A DNA stretch of 64,000 nt from Beroe forskalii (Eukaryota; Ctenophora; Nuda; Beroida; Beroidae). The notes under the pieces are model-generated. The model searched no databases. It saw nothing but the letters and a program-made list of their open reading frames with translations, and was not told the origin of the DNA. Below, piece by piece: positions 1-11,289 of this stretch; positions within the stretch are counted from its first letter, which is position 1, and every line of letters starts with the position of its first letter. The stretch spans positions 756,053-820,052 of the forward strand of contig WFMF01000041.1 in assembly GCA_011033025.1 (NCBI GenBank), read 5' to 3'. The position numbers and the translations under genes were made by a program.

Positions 1-779
1 TCTTTGATAAGTATATCTTGGAGAGACGAGCCTCCTCTTCCGACAGCTGAAGAACTGAGACACTCCTGATAGGTTATCAAGATTGTTAACCTGAGATTGA
101 TCTTTACAAATCTTGGCTGAAGAATTACTCCAAATGGATGGACCAATCAGGGAATATGAAAAGACAGTGATGGATCCATACATGGTGTGTTAGAGAGATT
201 GAATTCATATTATATGGAACAATTTCACTGTATAAATTTCACTGTATTATATGATTACATAGGCTCATGGTTAAAAATTAATATCCCAGAATTTAATGAA
301 GAATTTTACAGCGTGTCCATTTTTTATTTAATTGGATGAATATTTTAGGACATTTTCTGTTTTTTCTACCTTACTTGAAATTCGAAAGTTGATAAACTTT
401 TTCTCCTTGAAGTTTCTATAAAATATTTTTTGAATGATATGAAGTAAAATCCGCTGATTTTACTTTGGTGACCAATATATTTTGCATTTAAAGTTGGATT
501 TTTGAGATACTACCACAATAATATGACAAATTACGAAGAGTGTTGAAGAATAAGCTATGTTTTTGACAATATTTATTGCTTTGCAACATAATATGAGACT
601 TTTCTTTTCTACAACATCAAACCCTCCCACTGCTCAAAAACAACGGACTTATCATCTCTCTGCTAAAGCTTGGATCTGGGTGCAGTTTTTAATAGGTTTT
701 ACTTTTAGGTTATGGTTAGGGCCAGGACGAGGGGATAGTGCTAAAAAAGGTAGAAATGACTTCAAACAGGGTCCCTCAG
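1..779. other. AT-rich sequence, no gene seen
   Basis: No exon-like open frame with splice signals and no recognisable domain was found on either strand. The only open frame of note runs on into the GC-rich patch that follows and shows no protein-like composition. Confidence 0.5.
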
Positions 780-1200
780 GTGTGCGTCGACTCGACGGGC
801 GATGTCCGTCCCTTTCTTCTGACTTGTTGTTGACAAGGCGCAAAGTGACGTCCAAATGTGGAACGTTGCGCCGCGCGCGCGAGGGTAGGGTAACATCCTA
901 CGATGCGTCGACCTTTCGAGACGCGGCGTATTACGCCGCGCCTGGGTACTTTCTGCGGCGCGAGGCAGCGTGCAAAGTACTTTCAAATTCAATGCAACCC
1001 GTCTTAGAAAAGTACCCAGGTGTTGCCAGACGTTGCCTGTCCAGGGGGCCAGGCAACCCAGGTGCGGCGCAATACGCCGTGGTCCGGCGTTTTCTGACCC
1101 CCTCGCGGACAACGTCAGACAAATACGCCGCGTCTCATTTGGTAGAGACACTACGATCACTCACATCGGGGCGTGGGTATCGTAGGGTTCAGGGTATATT
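780..1200. repeat. GC/CpG-rich patch with nested inverted repeats
   Basis: This patch is much richer in CG dinucleotides than its surroundings. The 15-mer GAGACGCGGCGTATT at about 918-932 recurs inverted near 1119-1133. CCTGGGTACTTTCT at about 942-955 pairs with AGAAAAGTACCCAGG near 1007-1021. GCGGCGTA/TACGCCGC forms a tight 8-bp hairpin at about 925-941. This looks like a decayed foldback or MITE-type insertion, not a gene. The open frame across it (557-1273) is low in hydrophobic residues and matches nothing I recognise. Confidence 0.5.
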
Positions 1201-1370
1201 TGGGACTCGTGGCACAAAATTCTCGAGAGAAATTCCACGGTGCGCTGACAGAATACCTCCCGGGCAAGGTTAGGACGTTTGATCCGCACGAGCGTTCCCA
1301 TCGCGTAATTTCCGCTCTAAAAAAGTACGGTGGCGTTATGTATGTCCGGCCGGGTGGTGTTGTAGAGTAG

Positions 1371-2229
1371 GGTCAGTGCCTTGAGCTGGTGAATACTCAA
1401 TTGCAATAATTGGGCTCCCAATCTCCCATGCCACATACATTTAGTAAGAATTAAAAACTAAAGATTGAGAGATGGGGGTGAATGTCGAACCCCCCCCCCC
1501 CATTCTCCCGCGTTTGGTTCAGAGGTTTCTTTTGTTTTCCTGATTTAGTCTTTTGTTTTCTTGATCGCAGGATTACCGATTAGATACAAAAATACGTGCT
1601 TTCATTCATCATTGCACTGAATCGAACCACAATTAAGCGTATTTATCAATGATCAGCCGATAATGGGGCATAGGCCAGTGGCCACCAGGGAATCAACTGT
1701 CGATGAAATGCGAGACTATCGCCAATATCACCTGATCTTGTCTTCGCCTCATACGACTATTTTGTTCGAAACGCGCGCAAAACAACTATGCTTGCGCGTT
1801 TCAAATTTTGTGTTGGTATTTAATAAATTGCCTCGCGCATTCCATATCTTACAAAAATGGCTCATAATTTGGTACAATGGCAAAAGCAGTACCTTGCAAT
1901 TGATCACCAGGGCAGTTCACTGCTCATTCCGTGAAAGAATCACAGAGTGGTCATTGCACCCGAAAAATCGATATAATCGAGACTTGATTTTGAAAGTTCA
2001 CATACAACGTGGATCATATTTCCAATTAGTCGGACCAACGCCATAACCTAAGCGTTTCATAATTTATGATCAAATAGATTGAGATTCCCCCAAGTATGCA
2101 GAGAGATTTTAAAAATGAAATCAAAATATAAAGAAATACAGCAATTGTTATTATATAGCTCTCTCAAATCAAAGAAAAAGAAAAATTGGAACGAAAACAT
2201 GCCCAACTTCATAGCCTTACGAAAACGTA
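1371..2229. other. no gene seen; 12-C homopolymer at 1490-1501
   Basis: AT-rich sequence with a run of 12 cytosines. Open frames here (for example 1663-2046) look random and lack splice context. No repeat family shared with the rest of the window was noticed. Confidence 0.45.
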
Positions 2230-2835
2230 ACATCTCTAGTCAATCCATCTGGGATGAGATTGAATGAAATATCTGAAATTGGAATTTCGCGATTGGGAGG
2301 AGATTTGCCCCGAGATCCCCTCACTGATACCAACACGCTCTTAAGTAAGGCAAACGACAGTTTAGTGCCCATTGTACTCATGACATCCCGGTATTCCTCA
2401 TTGGTTTTGGCTGTGATGAGTTCTGCAACCCTTCGATGAAACACATGTGCCTGAGGAGCCATCCCTCCTGACGTGCTGTACACCAGAGGTGTAAAACTGC
2501 ACTTCTCCACCTGGATGACCCGTTGTTCATAGTCCTTTCTCTTGATATTCTCATGCTGATTGTAAACTGACTTGATGTCACGGTCCTTGTAGGAGTCAGC
2601 ATTCGGATGGAATATTCTGACATCGAACATCGTCTTCTGGAAAGGTCCCCACAACCCTCGAGCTGAGATGTCAAGGCGGGCCCTCTCTTCAGTGTTCCCT
2701 GGGATTGTCTGACTAGAGTCAATTGGGATCAATTCTGGCTCGGTTTTAACGTCATGGCAAACTTCTCTCAAAAAAGCAGCATTTGTGTCACGGATTTTAT
2801 TGTGTCGGAAGATTAAGTAGTCCCCCAAGTATGGA
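2230..2835 (-). pseudogene. C-terminal fragment of a retroelement ORF (endonuclease-like domain)
   Basis: A 211-codon open frame (2217-2852) contains the ordered blocks RHNKIRD, EVCHDV..EPEL, ARLDISARGLW, FDVRIFHPNA, FTPLVYSTSGGM and KLSFALLKS..VSVRGSR. I recognise this block order from a protein segment widespread in invertebrate genomes, downstream of reverse-transcriptase-like ORFs. The ARLD..FDVR part resembles a restriction-like (PD-(D/E)XK) nuclease core, which is an inference. The first ~12 residues before RHNKIRD do not fit the family, and no RT or upstream zinc-binding part is present, so this is a 5'-truncated dead copy. The tail after VRGSRGK also appears non-homologous. It lies downstream of the INSIG exons on the same strand and is probably unrelated to them. 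Which retroelement class it belongs to cannot be settled here. Confidence 0.6.
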
Positions 2836-4175
2836 AAAGACAAATTGAACAATTGATCAATGAAATATCAAATAAAATTCGTAATACATTAAAAGTTCAT
2901 TTCGTGCTTCAAATTCAAATATATTATAACCAAAAATATTCTTTATCTCTTGGATTGTCACCCACAAAGCAGTTGTAAACATGCGACTTCAATAATCACA
3001 TTAAATTTTCAGGGGTTTAAATAATGTCTTTAAAATACAAAATATTTTGCAGGAACGTCGTAACTAGAACAAGGTTTGTCGATTACCGCCTCATGAACAA
3101 TAAAACAAATCAAATTATGCCAAAAAAATAACGTTTGCCATGTTGGATGGTAGTATGTAATTTCCCCCAAATATGTACCTGACAAAGCCCCACTTTAAGG
3201 AACTGGAATACATGCGATTGGTGATGTGCTACGTATTGATCCCGATTCAGGCTCAACTTGTTAGCAAAACACACCAGATAGGAATTTAAATCAATATACT
3301 CAGTTTTTGATAAGAAACCTTCTGAAATCCCAAGCAAAAAAGAAAAAACCTAATTTCTTATTATAAATCAGCAGAGTTCCAAATTTTGCAACGTTCCAGG
3401 TCTCTTTATTGATATTCATAGGATGTATTCAGAGTTTCTTATCTAAAAAACTGAGTGTTCATGAATTCATAACTTCAAGTGTATCTAAAACCAAACCAAA
3501 TCTAGAAACACATCAAACCAAAAATGATACTACTGATAGAAGTAGATTGTGTTACAGTTAAACCCGATGCTGTTGATATCATTTGCAAGATTATAAGATT
3601 ATCATAGTTAACTGCATTATTAACTTCGAATTTTCAAACCAAGATTAAGAATGCATCCTTTATATAAGTCAAGATGTGGAAGAGAACCCTTTAATTAAAA
3701 CTATAAATTAAAAACACATAAATACAACTCAATATCTGCGCGCATTGATGAGGAGTGAAGTGCCGAGTTCAGAGAACGTGATCGAACGATGATAAGCTGA
3801 TGGAGAGATGTAGGTGCACCCAAAATACATGGTAATTTTGCAGGGTTTTCTTGAAATTTTCCATCTGAACGCCCATGATGCGCCCAAAAATAATTATCTG
3901 GCTCACGTATCTACCATGGAAAGCAGGATCCATCAGCCTCCAAAGTTCTTACAGACTACAGTCTTAATCTGTGCATAATACTTATTACTCTGTGTGTCCT
4001 TCACAAAGTTATTCTTCCTAAAACCTAATCCTATGTATAGTAAGCTGTGTTTAGTTCCATGTTACACTGAATTACTACTCACTGATCTGAAATTGTCTCT
4101 TTCTGGTAACGCGTGTCAATGCCATTGCTGAACCCGCTTATAGTGTCAATTTTAGTTTCCATATTTCGGCCTCTT
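2836..4175. other. probable 3' UTR and downstream flank of the INSIG-like gene; no other gene seen
   Basis: AT-rich sequence immediately 3' of the INSIG stop codon on the minus strand. Minus-strand AATAAA occurs near 3403-3408 (plus TTTATT) and could be a polyadenylation signal, but other matches are expected by chance in DNA this AT-rich. No coding exon was recognised. Confidence 0.35.
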
Positions 4176-4202
4176 TCAGTCTTCGTGGTCGTGATTAAAC
4201 CG
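4176..4202 (-). CDS. insig: INSIG last exon with stop
   Basis: After acceptor CATTTCAG this very short exon encodes RFNHDHED and TGA. The total length after GRQL is close to that of vertebrate INSIG tails, which also end in acidic residues. Another frame is open longer here, but it does not keep phase with the previous exon. Confidence 0.7.
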   Translation of the reverse strand, partial: RFNHDHED

Positions 4203-5071
4203 CTGAAATGAGAAGAAGCTAGGAAACTTGCTACATTTTTTAGAAATTTAACATAAATTAAACTTGGAAAAGCTCGGTGTGATAGAGCATTGAATTTCTG
4301 AGGCAAAAATTCATTATGCAGCTACGATTCATGATCCTAGTAGATACAAAATTCATTATACCCTTCATAACAAAAAGAGATATAATATTCTTACGAAAGC
4401 CGAGAGTTGTCTGCCAATAGTTCCGAAAGTGATAACAGCACTGAAGATGAGGGAGGGGATCCAGGATCGGATGAAGAAGAAGTCTGGTTTCTTATACCTG
4501 GCGGAAGGAATAATAGTGATTGTCAGTGGTGCCGATACCGGTAACCGGGGGTTTTTTGTGGTGTTTACACCCCTCACTTTTTTGAAATAATGAAATACAC
4601 CCCATGTCCGCATTCGGTGAATATACCTGTCAAATAATACCTGGGGTGCAGACCAGGTTGAAAATTACAGCTTATATGGCTTGCTGCCATGGTTACATCG
4701 TATGAAGTACGTATTTATATAGTTATGATTTATTAAACCAGATATCCCAAAAACTTCTTCCGAAGTCCGATACAGACTTGCTTCTATTAACTTAAATTTG
4801 GATTAATTGACCATCAAATGCAGGTCTAACCAGCGGTCAGTGGAACATAATATGATAATCAAGGTTTTAGGTTTTACGAGGTAATAATGATAATCTGAAC
4901 AAACCTGGCAAGACCGTGATACACGAAGAACTGCGAGACTGAGATAAAGACTAGGGTAGACAGCAGCCCCACTATGAGCCCTGACACTGTCCTGTCAAAG
5001 AACCACCACAGGATAATGGAGAGGACAGACAGCGTTACAGACAGCTGCACACTGTTCATGTAGTCCAACTT
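4176..5071 (-). CDS. insig: INSIG-family protein, C-terminal part (three exons)
   Basis: INSIG proteins are ER membrane proteins that hold SCAP-SREBP in the ER and help degrade HMG-CoA reductase when sterols are high. Three minus-strand exons join in phase: 4905-5071, 4395-4497 and 4176-4202, about 98 codons plus TGA. Read in order they give KLDYMNSVQLS, LWWFFDRTVSG, QFFVYHG, then YKKPDFFFIRSW, TFGTIGRQLSAF and a short acidic end HDHED. These match the conserved C-terminal half of INSIG (KLD..NNVQLSLTL, LWWTFDRS, QFLVY, DFLYIRSWLPC, GNIGRQL). Several transmembrane segments are evident. Donors read GTTTGT and GTAAGA; acceptors read CTCAG, GCCAG and TTCAG. The 5' half (start codon, first membrane helices) was not found between 5072 and the 12600 gap. 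Foldback and minisatellite insertions follow directly upstream. Confidence 0.85.
4395..4497 (-). CDS. insig: INSIG exon n-1
   Basis: The 103-nt exon starts after CCGCCAG and completes the split codon (AG|G, Arg). It encodes YKKPDFFFIRSWIPS and TFGTIGRQLSAF and ends in phase 0 before donor GTAAGA. It holds the family-typical DF-IRSW and IGRQL signatures. Confidence 0.87.
4905..5071 (-). CDS. insig: INSIG exon n-2
   Basis: The exon opens in phase 0 at AAG TTG GAC after acceptor CCCCTCAG and ends two bases into a codon before donor GTTTGT. It encodes KLDYMNSVQLS to VYHGLA, with two hydrophobic helices. Length is 167 nt. The open frame runs on past 4905 into the intron, but only the spliced form keeps INSIG homology. 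Confidence 0.85.
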
Positions 5072-5104
5072 CTGAGGGGGGAGGAGATGATGGGGTTAAG
5101 GGAG

Positions 5105-5475
5105 AAGAGGTGAGGGCAGTGTGAAGTAGTGTCAGTGTGAAGTAGTGTCAGTGTGAAGTAGTGTCATTGTGAAGTAGTGTCACTATTTAAAAGTGGTGTC
5201 AGAGTCATGTGGTGTCAAAGTCATGCGGTATTATACTCCGCGTATCAGTAATCCGCCGGGCATATGACGTCACTTAGTACTGCTGCGCGCAAGAAAAGAT
5301 GCATAGCCCGGCGGATTACTAATACGCGAAGTATAGTTTAAGTTGTGTCTGTTTAAGTTCCAGAGTGACGTAGTTTCAGAGTGGAGTGGTGTCAGAATTA
5401 AGTTGGGTCAGAGTGAACCGGTGTCAGTGTGAACCGGTGTCAGCGTGAATCGGTGTCAGCGTGAAGTGGTGGCGA
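5105..5475. repeat. GTGTCA minisatellite, two blocks
   Basis: About 16-bp units with the core GTGAAGTAGTGTCA repeat at about 5109-5210; GTGAACCGGTGTCA-type units repeat at about 5395-5475. The blocks are separated by a short inverted-repeat element (5232-5335). A related GTGGTGTCA minisatellite occurs at 35690-35970 inside the Ig gene. Confidence 0.75.
5232..5335. mobile_element. 104-bp MITE-like element with 30-bp inverted repeats
   Basis: Arms 5232-5261 and 5306-5335 are inverted copies with two mismatches over 30 bp (ends TATACTYCGCG, inner ATCCGCCGGGC). The loop has 44 bases and contains TGACGTCA-like sequence. It sits between the two minisatellite blocks. No transposase is encoded. No target duplication could be assigned with confidence. 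Confidence 0.65.
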
Positions 5476-5769
5476 TATGAGGATATTTCAATTTATAGTG
5501 ATTAGTTATAGTGGCACGTCAGTTTATACAAGCTCATTGATAAAAGTGAATAAGCAACTTCATCATTATTTTTGATAAAAACAACAAAAGTGTTAATAGT
5601 CAGAGACCAAACCTCCATCCGTTAGATTTCTTTGTTAAAAGCGTTTTCTCGACTGATTTCGTTAATTAAGACCATCAAAAACAAAATGGGCCTTGTTGCC
5701 AACGAAATTTTTGTTGGCAACAGGCCCAAATCGGCCACGCCCTTTTTTCTGTAATACACTTGGCTGATT

Positions 5770-6655
5770 TTCTGTATCTCGGCCCAGGAAGGTCGTAGAG
5801 ACTTCGTTTTGGGCGCAAAAGAATCGCAAAGGCCATATTTTTATACAATTCTTCCTGAATATATGCCCTTAAATGCTCAGGAACAAAGTTATTGGCGAAA
5901 ACTAATTTTTTGGTCATTCGCAAGACATGGCGGATGTATTTTTTGTATCTCGGCCCAGGAAGGTCGTAGAGACTTCGTTTTGGGCGCAAAAGAATCGGAA
6001 AGGTCATGTTTCTGTACAATTCTTTCCGGATATATGCCCCATAGTGCTCAGGAACAAAGTCATGGGCCGAGAACCACCCGCTCAGTGAAGCGCAATATAC
6101 AGTTCAGAGGCAATTTTTTATCTCGGCCCAGAAAAGTCGTAGAGACTTCGTTTTTGGCGCAAAAGAATCGGAAAGGCCATGTTTTTATACAATTCTTCCT
6201 GAATATATGCCCTTAAATGCTCAGGAACAAAGTTATTGGCAAAAAACTAATTTTTTGGTCATTCGCAAGACATGCCGGATGCAATTTTTGTATCTCGGCC
6301 CAGAAAAGTCGCAGAGACTTAAATTTGGGCGTAAAAGAATCACAAAATCCATGTTTTTTATGTAATTTTTACAGAGAACTTCCTCTAAAATATTCAGGAC
6401 CAAAGTAATGGGCCAAAAAATGATTTTTAGTCATTTGCCAGACATAGCAGAGGCAATTTTTGAACCTCGGCCCAGGAAGGTGGTAGAGGCTTCGTTTTTG
6501 GTGCAAGTGAATCGCAAAGACGATGTTTATATACGACTTGTTTAAGTTGTCGAATAGAAACATGCCCCAAAATTCTCAGGAACAGAGTTATGGGCAAAAA
6601 CTGTTTTTTGGTCATTCGCAGGACATGGCAAAGGCAGTTCTAGTATCTCAGCCCA
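5770..6655. repeat. Left arm: ~165 bp degenerate tandem units
   Basis: Five units start near 5780, 5952, 6120, 6296 and 6467, each marked by a TCTCGGCCCAG-like word followed by GTCGTAGAGACTTCG. The apparent proteins that repeat AKESQRP and ISAQEG are translations of this repeat, not genes. Confidence 0.75.
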
Positions 6656-6660
6656 GGAAC

Positions 6661-7200
6661 TCTAACTTTAATTTTAGGCCTGACCCTATCTCGTGACCTA
6701 ATACATACCCTTACTCCCCTAAGACTTAAAGCCCTTACTGCAACAATTACAAAATCCCTACCTTCAATCCCTCACCAGTCACCACTCACCTCTTATTTAA
6801 CTTTAACCGTAACCCTACCACCTTACCATACACCTAAGCCGGTAAGCCAAACCCCAAACTCCAACCCTGAACCCTAACATTCCAACAATTATCGCAGCCC
6901 TATGGCTATAACCATAACTCAAGCCTTAATTGTCGCCCATAATCGGAGTCCTCACGCCTTTAATTCTAATGCTAGTCAAAACCCCACAACCTGACCCTTA
7001 CTAACCCTTAGGGGGCGAGGATTAGGGTTGGGTTGTAGTTAGGGTACCGGTAATTTTTATTAAGTTATATGAGCCAGGGTTTAGCTTGATAGGGCTTCTA
7101 GGCCATAGATAAGGGGTTATAGTTAGTACTCGAGGTCAGGGTTAGGGTAAGGGGTTCGGGTTAAGTGTGAGTCTGGGGGATATTGTTAGGGTTACAGTCA
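6661..7200. repeat. Degenerate telomere-like tract that switches strand at about 7010
   Basis: From 6661 to about 7005 the plus strand is full of AACCCTA/CCCTTA words; from about 7010 to 7200 it is full of TTAGGG/GGGTTAGG words. The two halves are thus degenerate reverse complements in composition, meeting at ACTAACCCTTAGGGGG. Units are too diverged to be a working telomere. It lies near the middle of the foldback element. Confidence 0.6.
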
Positions 7201-7489
7201 TTGCATTGTATTGTAAAGTAGGGGTAACCACTAACCATGCCCCAGAGGGGCACTGCCAGCTTATGGGTCACCGGAAACCACTTACGGCATTGGCGGGTTG
7301 CAGCTGCAGGGATGCCTCTGGTACCCTTGATGTTTGAGACTTTCTCCATGTAATGGTCGTGTTTATGTGCGACTTGTCAATAATCATATGCTTTAGAATA
7401 CTCATGTACAGAGTTATGGGACGAAAAGCGAGTTTGCAGAGTTTTGATTTCATTTTTATTTGAAGATTTTACGTCCATTCAAACAGCTG

Positions 7490-7725
7490 TAACACTTAAC
7501 AGCCAATGACAGGAATATAAGGATTAAAATAAATTGTAATGGGCAGCTTCTTATTTATTCCTCCTGCCCAGTTTCGTGTTCGCTCGGCTGAGTGAACTGC
7601 CAGGCTGCATAGACTCGAGATGAATCCCTCGCCCTTAGTACGGTAGGCAGGCCCGTAATCAAACCAGCAATGGTCTTTCAATTGAACTATTGATCTACGC
7701 CTTAACCAACTGGCAACTGCACTTC
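7490..7725 (-). mobile_element. tRNA-derived SINE-like sequence
   Basis: On the minus strand GCCAGTTGGTTAAGGC (7699-7714) resembles an RNA polymerase III A box, and GGTTTGATTAC (7655-7665) a B box, at tRNA-like spacing. The cloverleaf is not intact, so this is not a functional tRNA. The sequence further 3' (to about 7490) may be the SINE body. The boundaries are guesses. Confidence 0.5.
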
Positions 7726-7730
7726 TCACT

Positions 7731-8261
7731 GTGAACTCTTGGCACAGGAACCTTGAAGGGTTAGGCCTGACACATGTAAATTTATGGCATGTAATTTAGG
7801 GCATGTTGTATATAATGAAAATGACCATTGCTATTCTTGTTCCTTCCTTCTGTTCCAGGCTGCACCCTGGAACTGGGCTTTGCCCATTGAGCCCAGTTAA
7901 ATCCCAATCAATGGGAATATTATTTACACAGTCTGGCTGGGTCGGACCTCTCATTGACTCATCTAGACGAAGGGAGGTGGTACATAGCCACTGTCGGCAG
8001 ATCTCTGACTTATTAATCTGCGAGCAAGCCTCGTCTTGCTTTACAGTCTGATTGATGCCATGGGCGGTTGCAGCTTGCCGGTCCAGAGAGGTCCTGGACA
8101 GACTGGCTGCTCTCAGCTCAGAATATCCCCGGCACTCGGGTGGCCTAAAAACCACCCAGGAGTTCACACCCTTCGCCAAGTGTACTAGGGATAGTCTCCA
8201 TGTTCAGCTTGGCTGCCACCGGCCTGGTCGATTAAACCAACCCTGGCCGTTTTACTAAGAC
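7731..8261. other. Unassigned centre of the foldback element
   Basis: Moderately GC-rich, with a hairpin AACTGGGCT/AGCCCAGTT near 7873-7900. Open frames on both strands overlap each other and carry no domain I recognise. It is possibly another SINE or MITE relic. Confidence 0.35.
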
Positions 8262-9390
8262 TAAGCTATTCTTCAATTCTTTTGCGTCCAAAACGAAGTA
8301 TCTACGAACTATCTGGGCCGAGTTATGATACAGTAATACACGAATTGCATCCGCCATGTCTTGTGAAAGACCGAAAATCAGTGTATTGCCATAGCTCTTT
8401 TCCGGAGTATTGTATGGCATAATATGTTTATTAGTTACAAGTCCTATAAAAACATAGCCATTACTGCTTCTTTGCGTCCAAAACGAAGACTCTACGAACT
8501 TCCTGGGCTGAGATACTAGAACTGCCTTTGCCATGTCTGGCAAATGACTGAAAATCAATTTATGGCCGATAACTTTGTTCCTGAATATCTTAGAGGAAGT
8601 TCTCTGTAAAAATTACATAAAAACATGGCTTTTGTGATTCTTTTACGCCCAAATTAAAGTCTGCGACTTTTCTGGGCCGAGATACAAAAATTGCATCCGG
8701 CATGTCTTGCGAATGACCAAAAAATTAGTTTTTTGCCAATAACTTTGTTCCTGAGCATTTAAGGGCATATATTTAGGAAGAATTGTATAAAAACATGACC
8801 TTTCCGATTCTTTTGCGCCAAAAACGAAGTCTCAACGACTTTTCTGGGCCGAGATACAAAAATTGCCTCTGAACTGTATATTGCGCTTCACTGAACGAGT
8901 GGTTCTCGGCCCATTACTTTGTTCCTGAGCACTATGGGGCATATATCCAGAAAGAATTGTATAGAAACATGACCTTTCCGATTCTTTTGCGCCCAAAACG
9001 AAGTCTCTACGACCTTCCTGGGCCGAGATACAAAAATTACATCCACCATGTCTTGCGAATGGCCAAAAATTAGTTTTTCGCCAATAACTTGGTTCCTGAG
9101 CATTTAAGGGCATATATTCAGGAAGAATTGTATAAAAACATGGCCTTTGCGATTCTTTTGCGCCCAAAACGAAGTCTCTACGACCTTCCTGGGCTGAGAT
9201 ACAGAAAATCAACCAAGCGTATTACAGAAAAAAGGGCGTGGCCGATTTGGGCCTGTTGCCAACAAAAATTTCGTTGGCAACAAGGCCCATTTTGTTTTTG
9301 ATGGTCTTAATTACCGAAATCAGTCGAGAAAACGCTTTTAACAAAGAAATCTAACGACTGAGCTTTTTTGGGGGTTTGGTCTTTGACTAT
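8262..9390. repeat. Right arm: inverted copy of the ~165 bp unit array
   Basis: Reverse complement of the left arm, with about one and a half extra units at its inner end (8262-8500). Near-exact mirror matches to the left arm include GTGAAGCGCAATATACAGTTC and the GTTGCCAAC hairpin near 9245-9280. Confidence 0.75.
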
Positions 9391-11280
9391 AATCTTTTCA
9401 TGAAAAAATCAATGCATTGTAATTTGTCCACAAACACAAATTGACAATAATGTACAATGTACACTATACACCACACACTTAAGACCACAGTGGAACAGTG
9501 AATAAAGTTAGCAATCATCACCGGAGAGAAAGTAAATGAATTGCTTGGTGTAACTTAAATACCGTCAAATAACAGCGATGTTCCTGTGCCGCGTTTTCTC
9601 GGACAAAAACGCGGACGAAAACGTACACGGAAAACACTTAACGATGTTCCTGTTCAAAAAAACGCGCACGATTTTATCCGAGAAATCGTCCGAGAAAACG
9701 CGCGGGGGTTTTTGACATTTCTCGTTGACCAAAAAACGTCCGCGTTTCTCGGACGATTTTCTGATAGAGGATGTTACTATATATTCGAAATATATAGTAA
9801 AACTAATTATGACTCACATCATCTCACATTCGTGTATAGGGCGGTGTATTGTAGTATTGTACAGGTATTATTGAAATGAATGTGGTAGCAAGATGGTATA
9901 GTGCAGTGTGTACTGTATACACCATGAATACTATGTACCTACTGCAGTCTGCAAACCCTGAGATAAAAATAGTGTAGGATTTTGAGTAAATCCTGGAATT
10001 TCAGGTTTTCTGCCACTCCCATTGATTGAGTTGAGTGTACCCACGGCCCACCTATAAATAACTAGTCTAGGATATCTTCATACTCTGATTACCAGAAACA
10101 TTACCCCATTTCTTATTTTCTTAATCATGTAACAAAGAAAGTCAACTCAATCTAATGGTCCGTAACCTTATCAAATTGATGCTGCAGTATCTATGTCTAG
10201 GGTATATCTACTCGCCAATTGAGGAATAGGGAAATATAAACAATGATGAGGTGTCAATTGATTGAAACGGAATATATCATGGTTCAAAGGGTGCCATTAA
10301 TGATCATTAGCCAGTGGCCAGCGCTCAGCACCTAATGAATTAATGTGCTTTGATGTTATTGTAAGAGTGTAAGGGATAAATTTCATTTCGATAGAACCAT
10401 GATACATCCGCTGTATTCAACAAACGCAATGACTTTTCATTTGTTCTGCTTGTTCTCTTTGTTGCAAAGTTTTCAGATTTAACAGAGTTCAACTACTAAT
10501 ATATCCGTTGACGCTAAAAAGTAACCTTTATACCTTAATTAGGAATTCCGAATTAGAGAGTCGTCACTTGAAGGGGGAGGGGTTTTCAAATGCTGACAGT
10601 GACAGGGGGAAGGAAGAGGTTTGAAATTCGCTGACGACTGCATTTTTGTTTCGAAATTTTCAAACGTTTAGGATTCGGTTTCCAAACGTTTTCATTCACA
10701 ATATTTTGTTTTGGAGTACCCATTATATTTCGACAATATGAGAATATGATATCTATACCTATTTCCAAATTAATTGGGCACGCGTCACTCAATTTAATGA
10801 TTAAATGAGGCTCGTCTTTAACAATTAGAGTTCAACATTTTGCTCGTTTTTAAGTATTTAACGATATGGACACGTACATGATTGATATTTCATGAAATGT
10901 CATGATAATGTTGAAATAATTAAAATTTATTTTGTAAAAGTAAAGGATTTGGTTAATCCTGGCATCGACATGGGGAAAGGGATCAGCCAAGGATGGCATA
11001 TGCAGACTGACGGAGGGGGTTGAAAATGACCAAAAAAGTGATGGCGTAATATTGTGACGGCTTTCTTATGCAGCTGGGAAATAATTTTAGAATTTTATGT
11101 CGTCTGTATCTAATACTAGAGTAGCAGAGAGGTGTTGAGTATGCACTTCATTGTCCACGGAATTTCTCGATGGAGGGTCTTTTGTTATTCAATTCTGAGC
11201 AAGAATCATCTAGGTACGCAATTTAAAAACGTATTATGAACCCTGGCGGGGCCATTTTCTAATCGCCCTCAGGCGCATAG
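9391..11280. other. AT-rich, no gene seen; inverted-repeat cluster at 9585-9760
   Basis: At 9585-9760 several words built on CTCGGAC and CGCGTTTT form local hairpins, for example CCGCGTTTT/AAAACGCGG around 9591-9616. The open frame there (9586-9879) is repeat-derived. The rest, including several AT-rich open frames near 10.6-10.8 kb, shows no exon features. Confidence 0.45.
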
Positions 11281-11289
11281 GCTGAAAAT

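Larger units (their letters stand above)
5596..9390. mobile_element. Foldback-type element with ~1 kb inverted arms
   Basis: The outer sequence ATAGTCAGAGACCAAAC at 5596 returns inverted at 9390 (one base different near the start). The blocks GTTAGATTTCTTTG, TTAATTAAGACCATC, GGGCCTTGTTGCCAACG and TCGGCCACGCCC then follow in both arms in mirror order. The left arm runs to about 6655 and the right arm from about 8262. Both arms are made of degenerate ~165 bp tandem units (key words CTCGGCCCAGGAAGGTCGTAG, AAAGAATCG, ACAATTCTTCC, TGCTCAGGAACAAAG). The centre carries a telomere-like tract, a SINE-like sequence and unassigned DNA. No transposase ORF is present. Long repeat-built arms fit foldback elements, but it could also be an inverted duplication. 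Confidence 0.7.

Noticed and set aside
557..1273. 238-codon open frame at the left end
   Set aside because: It spans an inverted-repeat GC-rich patch and an AT-rich flank; overlapping frames on the other strand are as long, and the composition is not protein-like.
5809..6216. Apparent repetitive proteins in the foldback arms (both copies and strands)
   Set aside because: The same peptide words recur because the ~165 bp DNA unit recurs; frames break from unit to unit.
6661..7200. Genuine telomere or chromosome end
   Set aside because: Units are too diverged, both strands' forms are present, and unique sequence lies on both sides.
7490..7725. Functional tRNA gene
   Set aside because: A- and B-box-like words are present but the acceptor and anticodon stems do not pair; SINE-like is the better reading.
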